Of a stretch of DNA of 64,000 nucleotides, positions 44,343-52,745 are shown one piece after another. The stretch lies in NCBI GenBank assembly GCA_002491945.1, contig DKWX01000042.1:63245-127244 (forward strand). The letters are read 5' to 3'. The stretch comes from Porphyromonadaceae bacterium UBA7141. Lineage in GTDB: Bacteria; Bacteroidota; Bacteroidia; Bacteroidales; Muribaculaceae. The notes under the pieces are model-generated. The model did no database searches. It was not told the DNA's origin and was given only the letters and a program-made list of their open reading frames with translations. The translations under genes were made by a program, and so were the position numbers. The stretch's first letter is position 1; every line of letters begins with the position of its first letter.

Positions 44343-46073
44343 ATGGCTGACACTGACAAGTCGGTAGTGCGGATTCTTTTCAATCTGCTTGAAGCCCACG
44401 GCGTGCGCAGGGTAGTATGTTCTCCCGGCTCCCGCAATGCGCCGCTGCTCATAGCCGCTGACGCCCGCAAGCGACTGGAGACATCGGTGGTGATCGACGA
44501 GCGTTCGGCCGCTTTCGTGGCTTTGGGGATGGCGATGGTGAGCCGGCGGCCGGTGGCTTTAGTATGCACTTCGGGCACGGCGCTGCTTAATTACGCTCCG
44601 GCTGTGGCGGAGGCCTATTATCAGGGGGTGCCATTGATTGTGATTTCGGCCGACCGTCCTCTGGAATGGATTGATCAGGATGACTCGCAGACCATCCGTC
44701 AGCCCGAAGCGCTGCGCAATTTCGTCAAAGGAAGCTATTCACTCTCCGACCGTGAGCAATGCGATCGCCCGGGATGGTATGAGACGCGTATCGTCAATGA
44801 CGCCATTCTCACTGCGCTTGCTCCAAAGCAAGGGCCGGTGCATATCAATGTGCGCCTGTCTCCTCCGCTGGGTGCCACTGTTGAAGATGACGATGCCGAC
44901 GACTCGCCGGTCAGAATGATAGAACGCATATTTCCCTCGGATGTGCCGGATGCCGCCACTATGAAGCGACTTGCCGCCGATGCGCGAGAATGCAAGCTAT
45001 TGGTTGTGGCCGGATTCATGCCGCCTGATGCCCGGCTCAATAAGGCGCTGGCAGCCATGCGACGCATGCCGGGGGTGGCCGTAGTGGCGGAGTCTGTCTC
45101 TAATCTGCATCTCCGGCCGGAGGATTATGCGGCCGATACTCTCTTCTGCTCGCTTGATGATGATGAGAGATTGAAGCTGGCTCCGGATCTCGTAATATCT
45201 CTGGGCGGTGCGCTGGTGTCGAGGATGCTTAAGGAATTTCTGCGGGAATGCGGCCGCCGCAACCCGGATATGCGACACTGGAGTGTGGGACATAATCACA
45301 CCACTGTAGATTGTTTTCAGGCTCTCTCCTGCCGAATCGATGCGGATCCGGGCAGGTTTATGTCGGCTCTTGCCGGACGAATGACTCATTTTGACCGAAC
45401 CGCGCCCGACTCATCCCTGCATGACTGCCGTTATGCTGCGTTATGGCATGAGGCCCGTATCCCGGCCATGCGCCGCATGGCCCGCATTGCTGAGGAATGC
45501 GGATGGTCGGATCTTAAGGCTTTCGACATTATTCTCGACCGGATCCCTGCTGATGCCAATCTCATACTCTCCAATGGCACATCCATACGCTATGCACAGA
45601 TTCTCGAACGGCATATCCCGCATGCTGAATATTGCAACCGCGGCGTGTCGGGCATAGACGGCTCCACCTCTACTGCTGTCGGAGCGGCGCTCTGCTATCA
45701 GGGGGGTGAGACGTGGCTGGTGACGGGCGACACATCATGGGCATATGATATCTCCGCGCTCCAGTCGCTGAAGTCTCTGGGCGCGGCTCTGAAGATTATA
45801 CTCATCAATAACGCCGGAGGGGGTATATTCCGTTTCATATCCTCTACCGCTGCTCTGGAATGCCGCGAACGCTGTTTCTGTGCCGACCCGGAGCTCGACT
45901 CCCGAAGTCTCGCCGCCACTTTCGGTCTGGCCTACCGCCTTGCGGATTCTGCAGCCGACCTCGCGGAGGCGTTGCAGTGGCTGGCTGCCGCTCCGGCGCC
46001 GGCTGTGGTGGAGGTGACCACTCCTCCGGAAGAGAGTGCCGCTATTCTGCGACGCGCGTTGCGGATGACGTGA
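44343..46073 (+). CDS. menD: SEPHCHC synthase (menaquinone pathway)
   Basis: MenD joins isochorismate and 2-oxoglutarate with thiamine diphosphate to form SEPHCHC. The 576-residue protein begins with the typical MenD pyrimidine-domain segment VVCSPGSRNAPLLIA. It shows IDERSAAFVALGMA, TSGTALLNYAPAVAEAYY, and a C-terminal ThDP-binding region GVSGIDGSTSTAVGAAL through VTGDTSWAYDISAL and INNAGGGIFRF. It starts 17 bp after repeat copy C and stops 13 bp before copy D. Confidence 0.95.
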   Translation: MADTDKSVVRILFNLLEAHGVRRVVCSPGSRNAPLLIAADARKRLETSVVIDERSAAFVALGMAMVSRRPVALVCTSGTALLNYAPAVAEAYYQGVPLIVISADRPLEWIDQDDSQTIRQPEALRNFVKGSYSLSDREQCDRPGWYETRIVNDAILTALAPKQGPVHINVRLSPPLGATVEDDDADDSPVRMIERIFPSDVPDAATMKRLAADARECKLLVVAGFMPPDARLNKALAAMRRMPGVAVVAESVSNLHLRPEDYAADTLFCSLDDDERLKLAPDLVISLGGALVSRMLKEFLRECGRRNPDMRHWSVGHNHTTVDCFQALSCRIDADPGRFMSALAGRMTHFDRTAPDSSLHDCRYAALWHEARIPAMRRMARIAEECGWSDLKAFDIILDRIPADANLILSNGTSIRYAQILERHIPHAEYCNRGVSGIDGSTSTAVGAALCYQGGETWLVTGDTSWAYDISALQSLKSLGAALKIILINNAGGGIFRFISSTAALECRERCFCADPELDSRSLAATFGLAYRLADSAADLAEALQWLAAAPAPAVVEVTTPPEESAAILRRALRMT

Positions 46074-46085
46074 GATTGCAGGTGT

Positions 46086-46271
46086 TAAGTAAGGGTTGAA
46101 TTTTTATTTATCTGATACGCGGGCTTATTTCTTAGCCGATGACGGTGCGGAGTGATGTGGAATATCGAGATATTCGGCTGAGCCACATGACGGAAACGAC
46201 AAAATACTAAGCCGCGGATTGAGAAAAGATTTCCTTTCACTTACTTTCGTTTGAGTTTGGACACTTACTTA
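46086..46271 (-). repeat. Dispersed inverted-repeat element, copy D
   Basis: This is the most diverged full copy. Read on the minus strand it starts TAAGTAAGTGTCCAAACTCA, continues with GTGAAAGGAAATCTTTTCTC and GCGGCTTAGTA, and ends AATTCAACCCTTACTTA. The tip GAATATCTCGATATTC is a perfect hairpin although its bases differ from copy B, which suggests that pairing has been maintained. Arms and centre are both reversed relative to B, so the element is inverted as a whole. It lies between menD and menB. Confidence 0.87.
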
Positions 46272-46309
46272 AAATTTTATTTATACAACTTATTCACAAT
46301 AATACACAT

Positions 46310-47122
46310 ATGTGCTGGCAGACTATTAAGGAATATACCGACATCCTGTTTGAAAAAAAAGAGGGTGTAGCCAAAATCACTATCAACAGGCCGAAGGTCT
46401 ACAATGCATTTCGTCCGCTTACGAATCAGGAAATGCTCGATGCCATGCGTATCTGCCGTGAGGATAATTCGATACGTGTGGTGATTCTCACCGGCTCCGG
46501 CGACAAGGCTTTCTGCTCCGGTGGCGACCAGCATTACAAGGGGCACGGAGGCTATATCGATGCCGATGGCACGCCGAGGCTGAATGTGCTCGATCTGCAT
46601 AAGGCAATCCGTTCGCTGCCTAAACCGGTGATCGCCATGGTCAATGGCTATTCTATCGGTGGAGGCAATGTGCTGAATGTGGTGTGCGACCTTTCCATCG
46701 CATCTGAAAATGCCCGGTTCGGGCAGACAGGACCGAAGGTGGGAAGTTTCGACGCCGGCTTCGGTTCTTCGTATCTGGCCCGCTGTGTCGGGCAGAAGAA
46801 AGCGCGCGAAATCTGGTTCCTCTGCCGCCAGTATACGGCCCGCGAGGCTCTTGAGATGGGAATGGTCAACGCTGTCGTTCCTTTTGAGCGTCTGGAGGAG
46901 GAAACTATGGAGTGGTGCCGCGACATTATCAAGCGTTCGCCTCTGGCTATCCGCATGATCAAGCGCGCACTCAACGCCGAACTTGACGGACAGCATGGTC
47001 TGATGGAGTTCGCAGGTGATGCCACTCTTATGTACTATCTCATGGATGAGGCTCAGGAGGGGAAAAACGCTTTCCTCGAGAAGCGCGACCCGGATTTCGA
47101 CCAGTTCCCGATGTTCCCCTGA
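46310..47122 (+). CDS. menB: 1,4-dihydroxy-2-naphthoyl-CoA synthase
   Basis: MenB closes the second ring of the naphthoquinone nucleus from o-succinylbenzoyl-CoA. The 270-residue crotonase-fold protein shows [15 protein letters not shown], the oxyanion segment [30 protein letters not shown] and [20 protein letters not shown], all typical of MenB. Length is normal. It begins 39 bp downstream of repeat copy D, and menC follows after 81 bp. Confidence 0.96.
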   Translation: MCWQTIKEYTDILFEKKEGVAKITINRPKVYNAFRPLTNQEMLDAMRICREDNSIRVVILTGSGDKAFCSGGDQHYKGHGGYIDADGTPRLNVLDLHKAIRSLPKPVIAMVNGYSIGGGNVLNVVCDLSIASENARFGQTGPKVGSFDAGFGSSYLARCVGQKKAREIWFLCRQYTAREALEMGMVNAVVPFERLEEETMEWCRDIIKRSPLAIRMIKRALNAELDGQHGLMEFAGDATLMYYLMDEAQEGKNAFLEKRDPDFDQFPMFP

Positions 47123-47203
47123 TTTTATCTGCGTGACGGGCTGCCTGATGAATACTTCTATTACGTTGACACCGGGCAGTCCGCACGATAATCTATTAAT
47201 AAT

Positions 47204-48262
47204 ATGCGACTTGCCATTTGTCCTTATATGCTCCGGTTCCGGGAACCGGCCATTACTTCGCGTGAGACGTTGACTGAAAAACCCACATATCTGCTGAAAA
47301 TATGGGACGAGCGCAATCCCCTGATATTCGGCATCGGTGAAGCGGCTGTGTTCCCGGGTCTGTCGCCTGAGGCCGACCATCGGTATGAGTACAAACTTAT
47401 CGAACTTCTCGCCAATATCGCCATCGGACGTCCTACCGACCTGTCACGCCACTCATCGATTCAGTTCGGTCTGGAACAGGCTCTGCGTGATTTCGCCTCG
47501 GGCGGACAACGGATATATTTTGATTCACCGTTTACTTCGGGTGAGAAGTCGATTGAAATCAACGGTCTGGTGTGGATGGGCGACAGGGAGACGATGCATC
47601 GCCGACTGGAGCAGAAAATCAATCAGGGATTCAAGTGCGTCAAACTTAAAATCGGGGCCCTTGCATGGCCCGACGAACTGAGCCTTATCCGTGAAATCCG
47701 CACCCGTTTCTCGCCCGACGAACTTACGGTGCGTGTGGATGCCAACGGTGCTTTCCGAATGGAAAACGTATTCCCTGTATTGGCTCAGCTTGCCGACCTT
47801 GGCGTCCATTCGATTGAGCAGCCGATTCCTGCGCGTAACCCCGAGCTGATGAAGTTTGTATGCCGTATGTCGCCGGTGCCTGTAGCGCTTGATGAGGATC
47901 TGATCGGCATCGCATCTTCTGAAGAACGATGCCGGCTGCTGGATTATGTACGCCCAGCATATATCGTACTGAAACCTGCACTCTGCGGCGGATTCTCCGG
48001 TGCCTCCGACTGGATTGAAGCTGCCTCCGGTCTTGGAATCGGCTGGTGGATCACATCGGCGCTGGAATCAAATGTAGGCCTGAACGCTATCGCTCAGTAT
48101 GCCGGGACATTCGATAATTCGATGCCGCAAGGTTTGGGGACAGGAGGACTTTATACCAATAATTTCAGTCTTCCGATACGTCTTGATGGCGACCGTATGC
48201 GTTTTCTGCCGGATTCGCCTGTAGATGATGCCCAGTTCATATCGCTCGACTGGAAAGACTGA
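47204..48262 (+). CDS. menC: o-Succinylbenzoate synthase
   Basis: MenC dehydrates SHCHC to o-succinylbenzoate. The 352-residue enolase-superfamily protein has the catalytic Lys pair in CVKLKIGA (near residue 148). The metal ligands are Asp in RVDANGAF, Glu in SIEQPI and Asp in VALDEDLIG; a second catalytic Lys is in YIVLKPALCGG. Sequence order matches MenC rather than dipeptide epimerases, and the genomic context supports this. Confidence 0.93.
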   Translation: MRLAICPYMLRFREPAITSRETLTEKPTYLLKIWDERNPLIFGIGEAAVFPGLSPEADHRYEYKLIELLANIAIGRPTDLSRHSSIQFGLEQALRDFASGGQRIYFDSPFTSGEKSIEINGLVWMGDRETMHRRLEQKINQGFKCVKLKIGALAWPDELSLIREIRTRFSPDELTVRVDANGAFRMENVFPVLAQLADLGVHSIEQPIPARNPELMKFVCRMSPVPVALDEDLIGIASSEERCRLLDYVRPAYIVLKPALCGGFSGASDWIEAASGLGIGWWITSALESNVGLNAIAQYAGTFDNSMPQGLGTGGLYTNNFSLPIRLDGDRMRFLPDSPVDDAQFISLDWKD

Positions 48263-48361
48263 CCACACGCGACCGCCCTGTATGTCTCACCTCCACACAA
48301 CGATTGATTCCCATCTGTCCGGTCGCCATGATGCAACCGGATTATGGAGGCTGACTGTGAT

Positions 48362-48373
48362 AACACTTACTTA
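48362..48373 (+). repeat. Isolated terminal fragment of the dispersed repeat
   Basis: AACACTTACTTA is identical to the right end of copies B and C, but the adjacent bases (GACTGTGAT) do not match the repeat interior. Twelve bases could occur by chance, although the position 20 bp before menE parallels the other copies in the men cluster. The preceding menC-menE gap has no other feature. Confidence 0.35.
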
Positions 48374-48408
48374 TCCTGAATGACTATCCTGAATGACTTA
48401 TCCTGAAT
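48371..48408 (+). repeat. Short tandem repeat across the menE start, creating a mini-ORF
   Basis: The unit TATCCTGAATGAC occurs twice, followed by a partial third copy (TTATCCTGAAT). It supplies two ATGs: one at 48380, opening an eight-codon frame (MTILNDLS) that stops at 48406, and one at 48393, the menE start. The mini-ORF overlaps the menE initiation site in another frame and could lower or modulate menE translation. Confidence 0.55.
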
Positions 48409-49406
48409 TCATAGCCGAATGGCGCTCTAAATCAGCTTGCTGCATTGTGCATACATCGGGTTCTACCGGCACTCCGAAGGAGCTGAAACTCTCCAAGGAC
48501 ATCATGCGTCGCAGTGCGCAGCGCACTGTGACGTTCTTCGGACTCAGACACGGTGACAGAGTGCATTCCTGCATATCTCCCGATTTTATCGGAGGCAAGA
48601 TGATGGCAGTGCGTGCAGAAGTGGCAGGATTGCGCCTCTCTTGGGAGAATCCGTCCAACCGTCCCTTAATCACTATGGAGCATCCGACAGATTACCCGGC
48701 GATGGTGGCTGTGGTGCCCTCGCAGATGCTCTGCATTCTGGAACGCCCCGATCTTTTTGAGATGCGACCAAACGGGCGCCCCACTGCATGGCTTATCGGT
48801 GGAGCTCCTATCGATGCTGCGCTTAGGCGTCGGATTGCTGAAAGCGGGATTGTGGCCTGGGAATCGTATGGCATGACGGAGACGGCCTCACATATTGCGC
48901 TGCGCCGTGTGGCCGACCCGCCTCTCCCCTTTCGCCCCATGAATGGAGTCTCGCTTATGGCTGATGAGCGTGGATGCCTGATCATATCCGTGGATGAAAA
49001 GGAAAATGTGATTACCAATGATTTGGTGGAGTTTGATGATTCTGGTGGTTTCTTCGTGCGTGGCCGGGCCGATAATGTGATTATCACCGGGGGGAAAAAA
49101 GTGCAGCCTGAAACGGTGGAGGCTACTTTGCGCGGTGAACTTGGCGCTTATGGCATCAGCGATGTGATGCTCACATCCGAACCTGACATAAAGTGGGGGG
49201 CGCGTCTGCTGCTGCTTGTGGAGATTGCGGGTACGCGGGGGGCTGATGATTCCTTTCCCATTGCTGACGAAGTAATCGGAGCGGATGAAATATTGCGCCA
49301 AATCGAGGCGATTTGCCGCTCAAGGCTCGCACCGCATGAAGTGCCTAAAGAAATCCGCGCCGTCAGGCATCTGCCGCGCACACCCAACGGAAAACTTCGC
49401 CGCTGA
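48393..49406 (+). CDS. menE: o-Succinylbenzoate-CoA ligase, short form
   Basis: MenE activates o-succinylbenzoate with ATP and CoA. The 337-residue protein is a compact AMP-forming ligase: the P-loop HTSGSTGTPKELKLSK comes at residue 20 rather than after a long N-terminal domain. WESYGMTETASHIALR, VRGRADNVIITGGKKV and the final lysine in RTPNGKLRR follow. Such shortened MenE proteins are known in Bacteroidetes. The start is fixed by the tandem-repeat context described for 48371-48408. Confidence 0.92.
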   Translation: MTYPEFIAEWRSKSACCIVHTSGSTGTPKELKLSKDIMRRSAQRTVTFFGLRHGDRVHSCISPDFIGGKMMAVRAEVAGLRLSWENPSNRPLITMEHPTDYPAMVAVVPSQMLCILERPDLFEMRPNGRPTAWLIGGAPIDAALRRRIAESGIVAWESYGMTETASHIALRRVADPPLPFRPMNGVSLMADERGCLIISVDEKENVITNDLVEFDDSGGFFVRGRADNVIITGGKKVQPETVEATLRGELGAYGISDVMLTSEPDIKWGARLLLLVEIAGTRGADDSFPIADEVIGADEILRQIEAICRSRLAPHEVPKEIRAVRHLPRTPNGKLRR

Positions 49407-49563
49407 CAGCAGAGCCTCGTGCCCACTCCCATATCGCGGCCACTCTCCTACAGCCGGCGGCAAATTACTGCGCGAACACATCTGTAGGACGCTTGACCGC
49501 CCCTGCCTTGCCAAATATTGGGGAACGTGGGCTTAAACTTTACCATTAACTTACTTCGGAGGG

Positions 49564-49594
49564 TTGCAGAACTCAGATAAATGTTGTAAATTTG
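49564..49594 (+). promoter_or_regulatory. Bacteroidetes-type promoter for the Crp/Fnr gene
   Basis: TTG (49564-49566), 20 bp and TAAATTTG (49587-49594) match the consensus. The ATG is about 110 bp downstream. The rest of the menE-crp gap (49407-49703) has nothing recognised. Confidence 0.75.
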
Positions 49595-49703
49595 TGTTTA
49601 ATAACACTGTTTTGACTGCCGGAAGCTGACTCGTCCAACCTAACTATTTGCAAATCAAAAAGTTAGCCTCATGCCAGAGCATCTGACGGATTAACCCTTA
49701 GTC

Positions 49704-50405
49704 ATGATCAAGAAAAGTACCTTTGAGCAGATTATAAGTCAGGATATGGCCGAGATGTGGAATACCCTCACACCGGACCAGAAACGTATCGTGACAAAAA
49801 ATTTTACGATTCAGAATTTCAAGAAGAATCAGATCATTTATGCAGAGAAGGAGGCTCCGGAGATGCTCTGGTGCCTGCTCAAGGGTAAGGTGAAGATGTA
49901 TAAGAGCGGCATTGGCGACCGGGTGCAGATTCTGCGACTCTATCGCCCGGTGCAGTATTTCGGGTACCGTGCTTATTTCGCCGGCGAACCATATGTGTCG
50001 AGCGCCGCCGCTTTCGAACCCTCTACACTCGGCATGCTGCCGATGGAGGTCGTGGATTCCCTTATCAGGCAGAATAATGATCTGGCAATGTTCTTTATCC
50101 ATGAACTGTCAAGAAATCTTGGCGGTTCCGACACAAAGATTGTCAATCTCACTCAGAAGCACATTCGTGGCCGTCTGGCTGACGCGTTGCTGCTACTGAT
50201 TGAGAATTATGGCCTTGAGGACGACGACTCCACCTTGAAAATCTACATGAGTCGTGAAGACCTTGCCAACCTCTCCAATATGACCACATCTAACGCAATC
50301 CGCACACTGACCGCCTTCACCAACGAGAAACTGATTATCGTCGATGGTCGCAAAATCAAGATCATCAACGAAGCCCAGCTCCGCAAAATCTCCAAATTCG
50401 GCTGA
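49704..50405 (+). CDS. Crp/Fnr-family transcription regulator
   Basis: The 233-residue protein has an N-terminal cyclic-nucleotide-binding-like beta roll (about residues 30-140). A long dimer helix follows, then a C-terminal winged helix-turn-helix with MSREDLANLSNMTTSNAIRT as recognition region. Few cysteines are present and there is no FNR-type four-cysteine cluster, so it is probably not an iron-sulfur oxygen sensor. The ligand is unknown. It lies just downstream of the men cluster but has its own promoter and terminator. Confidence 0.9.
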   Translation: MIKKSTFEQIISQDMAEMWNTLTPDQKRIVTKNFTIQNFKKNQIIYAEKEAPEMLWCLLKGKVKMYKSGIGDRVQILRLYRPVQYFGYRAYFAGEPYVSSAAAFEPSTLGMLPMEVVDSLIRQNNDLAMFFIHELSRNLGGSDTKIVNLTQKHIRGRLADALLLLIENYGLEDDDSTLKIYMSREDLANLSNMTTSNAIRTLTAFTNEKLIIVDGRKIKIINEAQLRKISKFG

Positions 50406-50465
50406 TTCACCGAATTATGTTTTTCTCCTGAGAACGCTACGCCACACCGTGCCATAATACACAAG

Positions 50466-50505
50466 CAAGCCAGACTCTTTGCGCAATCAGAGTCTGGCTT
50501 GTTTT
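50466..50505 (+). terminator. Terminator after the Crp/Fnr gene
   Basis: A perfect 13-bp stem, CAAGCCAGACTCT / AGAGTCTGGCTTG, with a 10-base loop is followed by TTTTC. Confidence 0.85.
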
Positions 50506-50516
50506 CATTATATATA

Positions 50517-50547
50517 TAAGTAAGTGTCCAAATTAAACCGATAGTAA
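50517..50547 (+). repeat. Truncated copy of the dispersed repeat (left end only), copy E
   Basis: TAAGTAAGTGTCCAAATTAA followed by ACCGATAGTAA matches the first 31 bases of the family with few differences. The interior and right end are missing. It lies between the Crp/Fnr terminator and the convergent MFS gene. Confidence 0.7.
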
Positions 50548-50551
50548 TTAT

Positions 50552-50587
50552 CGGCCATCGCGAATCATATATGATTTGCGACGGCCG
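50552..50587. other. 34-36 bp imperfect palindrome
   Basis: CGGCCATCGCGAATCATATA pairs with the following TGATTTGCGACGGCCG with two mismatches, giving a nearly continuous hairpin. It adjoins the truncated repeat and lies 22 bp beyond the MFS stop, so it could be the MFS terminator (no clear T-run) or an operator-like site. Confidence 0.45.
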
Positions 50588-50608
50588 TATATGTGTCGTA
50601 ATAAGGCA

Positions 50609-51910
50609 TCAGCGTCGCCGCAAAGCGACAAGACCTATAAGCAGGCAGAGCAGAAGTCCGGCTATGCCGCTGAAAAAGGTGACGGGGGTGCCGAAGGCAT
50701 CCGCAAGCAGTCCCCAGCCTCCGGAGGCCAATGCTCCTCCGGCCGCAAGCGCTATGGAGATGATGGAATAAATGCGGGAATAGTCGCGAGCGCCGAATAC
50801 TCTCAGGGTAAGCATGGCCGTCTGCACAGTCACTCCGGCATATGCCCAGCCGAAAAGAAAGGCTCCCGAGAGTATCATGGGGAATGACCCGGCTCCGGCA
50901 AGCAATACTCCGAGTCCTGCGATTCCGCCACCTGTGGTCAGTGCCACTCCAATACGGCTGTCGCGGTCGTTGACAATCCCGAGCACAAGCTTGCCCACTG
51001 TCACTCCAGCCATCACGAGAGCCGCTGTGAGTGAGGCCTGCTCGATGCTGAATCCATGAGCTCCGACATATCCGGGGATGAATAGATTGAGCGTCGAGAT
51101 ACCCATCATGAGGAAGGCAAAGAGTATCATCCCGTAGAATAACGGATTGCGGACGGCCCGGCCATACTCCATTCCCGGCAACTCCCGCGCCCCGGGTGCG
51201 CGACGTGTCGCATCACCCTGAGGTGCGGCTGCGGCATCCATGCCGCAGGGCAGCAATCCTTTGTCCGACGGCCGGTCACGAAGCAGCAACGCAAGTAACG
51301 GCGTCACTATCAGCAGGCAGATACCGCCGAATACGGCATAACCCCAGCGCCATCCCCATTCAGTGATAATCCATCCGGCAATCGGGTTGAAAAATATCCC
51401 TCCTATGCCAGAAGCGGCGCTGCAGATTCCAATCATCATCCCGACTCGGGTATGAAACCAGCGGTTGATTATCGTCGGGAAACTGAGGTAAAGCAGAAAG
51501 GCGAGTGTAATGCCCATCACTCCACCGGAAATATAAAATTCCCACACATGGCGGAAGAGAGACATGGCGAGAAAGTCAATCCCCATCACACCCGAGCTTA
51601 CGGAGAATAGCATCCGCGCACTATAGCGCTCCAGCATCTTCCCGGCCAATGGCAGCATCAGCGAGGAGGTGACGTACATTATCGACATGTAAATCCCGAA
51701 CTCCCCCACCGTCACTCCAAGCGACTGGCTGACCGGACTGTAGTATATCCCGGCGCAACTGAACGACAGGCCTACGTTGACACTCATCATCAGACAGCAG
51801 CATATCAGTATCACATATGCGTAGTGCATCCGGCCGCCATGCGGAGGCGACATTCTCCCATATGCGGCTGCTGGATTGGATTTGTTGTCGGTTACGGCAG
51901 TGTGTTTCAT
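50609..51910 (-). CDS. MFS transporter, oxalate/formate antiporter-like
   Basis: The 433-residue protein has about 12 hydrophobic helices and MFS loop motifs. The first half resembles the OFA (oxalate/formate antiporter) group in length and in PIAGWIITEWGWRWGYAVFG. The substrate cannot be inferred. The N-terminus (30 residues before MHYAYVILICCCLMM) is hydrophilic. It is the last gene after lpxD, lpxC-fabZ and lpxA and starts 23 bp after the lpxA stop, so it is probably in their transcript. Confidence 0.85.
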   Translation of the reverse strand: MKHTAVTDNKSNPAAAYGRMSPPHGGRMHYAYVILICCCLMMSVNVGLSFSCAGIYYSPVSQSLGVTVGEFGIYMSIMYVTSSLMLPLAGKMLERYSARMLFSVSSGVMGIDFLAMSLFRHVWEFYISGGVMGITLAFLLYLSFPTIINRWFHTRVGMMIGICSAASGIGGIFFNPIAGWIITEWGWRWGYAVFGGICLLIVTPLLALLLRDRPSDKGLLPCGMDAAAAPQGDATRRAPGARELPGMEYGRAVRNPLFYGMILFAFLMMGISTLNLFIPGYVGAHGFSIEQASLTAALVMAGVTVGKLVLGIVNDRDSRIGVALTTGGGIAGLGVLLAGAGSFPMILSGAFLFGWAYAGVTVQTAMLTLRVFGARDYSRIYSIISIALAAGGALASGGWGLLADAFGTPVTFFSGIAGLLLCLLIGLVALRRR

Positions 51911-51933
51911 TGTAGTTTGATTCGGGATGCTCT

Positions 51934-52707
51934 TCAGAGCACCGAGCGGATAATGCCACGCTGAGAATGCTCTACAAAGTGGAGTATCTCATCGCGGATG
52001 TCCCCGGCCGGTATCTGCTCGCGAATCTGGCGGACGGCGTTGGTGACATTGAGGTCGCTCATATAGAGGATGCGGTAAATCTCTGTGATGGTCTGTATCT
52101 TTTCGGCCGAGAACCCATGTCGATGCATCCCTATGGTGTTGAGTCCCACATACGAAATCGGCTCGCGGGCCGCCTTGACGTAAGGGGGGATATCCTTGTT
52201 GACCAGTGCGCCTCCCTGCAGCATGATGTGTTTGCCAAGATGGCAGAACTGATGCACCAGACTTCCGCCGCCTATTACGGCGCAGTCGTCGACCACCACC
52301 TCTCCTGCCAGCTGTGTGGCATTGGAGATAATCACATTATTGCCTATCACACAGTCGTGAGCTATATGTGTGTAAGCCATGATGAGGCAATTGTCGCCGA
52401 CTTTGGTGAACCCGCGTGAGGCGGTGCCTCGGTTGACGGTGGCACATTCCCGTATCGTGGTGCCGTTGCCGATGAAGGCCAGTGTCTCCTCCCCCTTGAA
52501 CTTCAAGTCCTGCGGGACTCCGGCTACCACAGCGCCCGGAAAAATCTTCACGCCATCGCCGATGCGGGCGCCCGGGAAAATGGTGACATTGTTGCCTATC
52601 TCGCAATTGTCGCCTATCTCCACATTTTCGTATATGCAGGTGAATGCGCCTATCTTGACATTGTTGCCTACTCGGGCGTCAGGATGCACTTGATTCATCA
52701 CGTTCAT
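51934..52707 (-). CDS. lpxA: UDP-N-acetylglucosamine O-acyltransferase
   Basis: LpxA transfers a 3-hydroxyacyl chain to UDP-GlcNAc, the first step of lipid A synthesis. The protein of about 257 residues is a left-handed beta helix of hexapeptide repeats (IGDNCEIGNNVTIFPGARIG), with the catalytic His in THIAHDCVIGN. The C-terminal helical region contains GLNTIGMHRHGFS. The start could be GTG at 52725, ATG at 52707 or ATG at 52698; I chose the middle one. The gene follows lpxC-fabZ closely. Confidence 0.94.
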   Translation of the reverse strand: MNVMNQVHPDARVGNNVKIGAFTCIYENVEIGDNCEIGNNVTIFPGARIGDGVKIFPGAVVAGVPQDLKFKGEETLAFIGNGTTIRECATVNRGTASRGFTKVGDNCLIMAYTHIAHDCVIGNNVIISNATQLAGEVVVDDCAVIGGGSLVHQFCHLGKHIMLQGGALVNKDIPPYVKAAREPISYVGLNTIGMHRHGFSAEKIQTITEIYRILYMSDLNVTNAVRQIREQIPAGDIRDEILHFVEHSQRGIIRSVL

Positions 52708-52745
52708 TTCAACTGTTGTGTACACGGTGTGTATCCCTTGATGTC

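Noticed and set aside
46277..47380. 367-codon minus-strand frame opposite menB
   Set aside because: menB motifs are unambiguous on the plus strand; the reverse frame is a codon-bias shadow.
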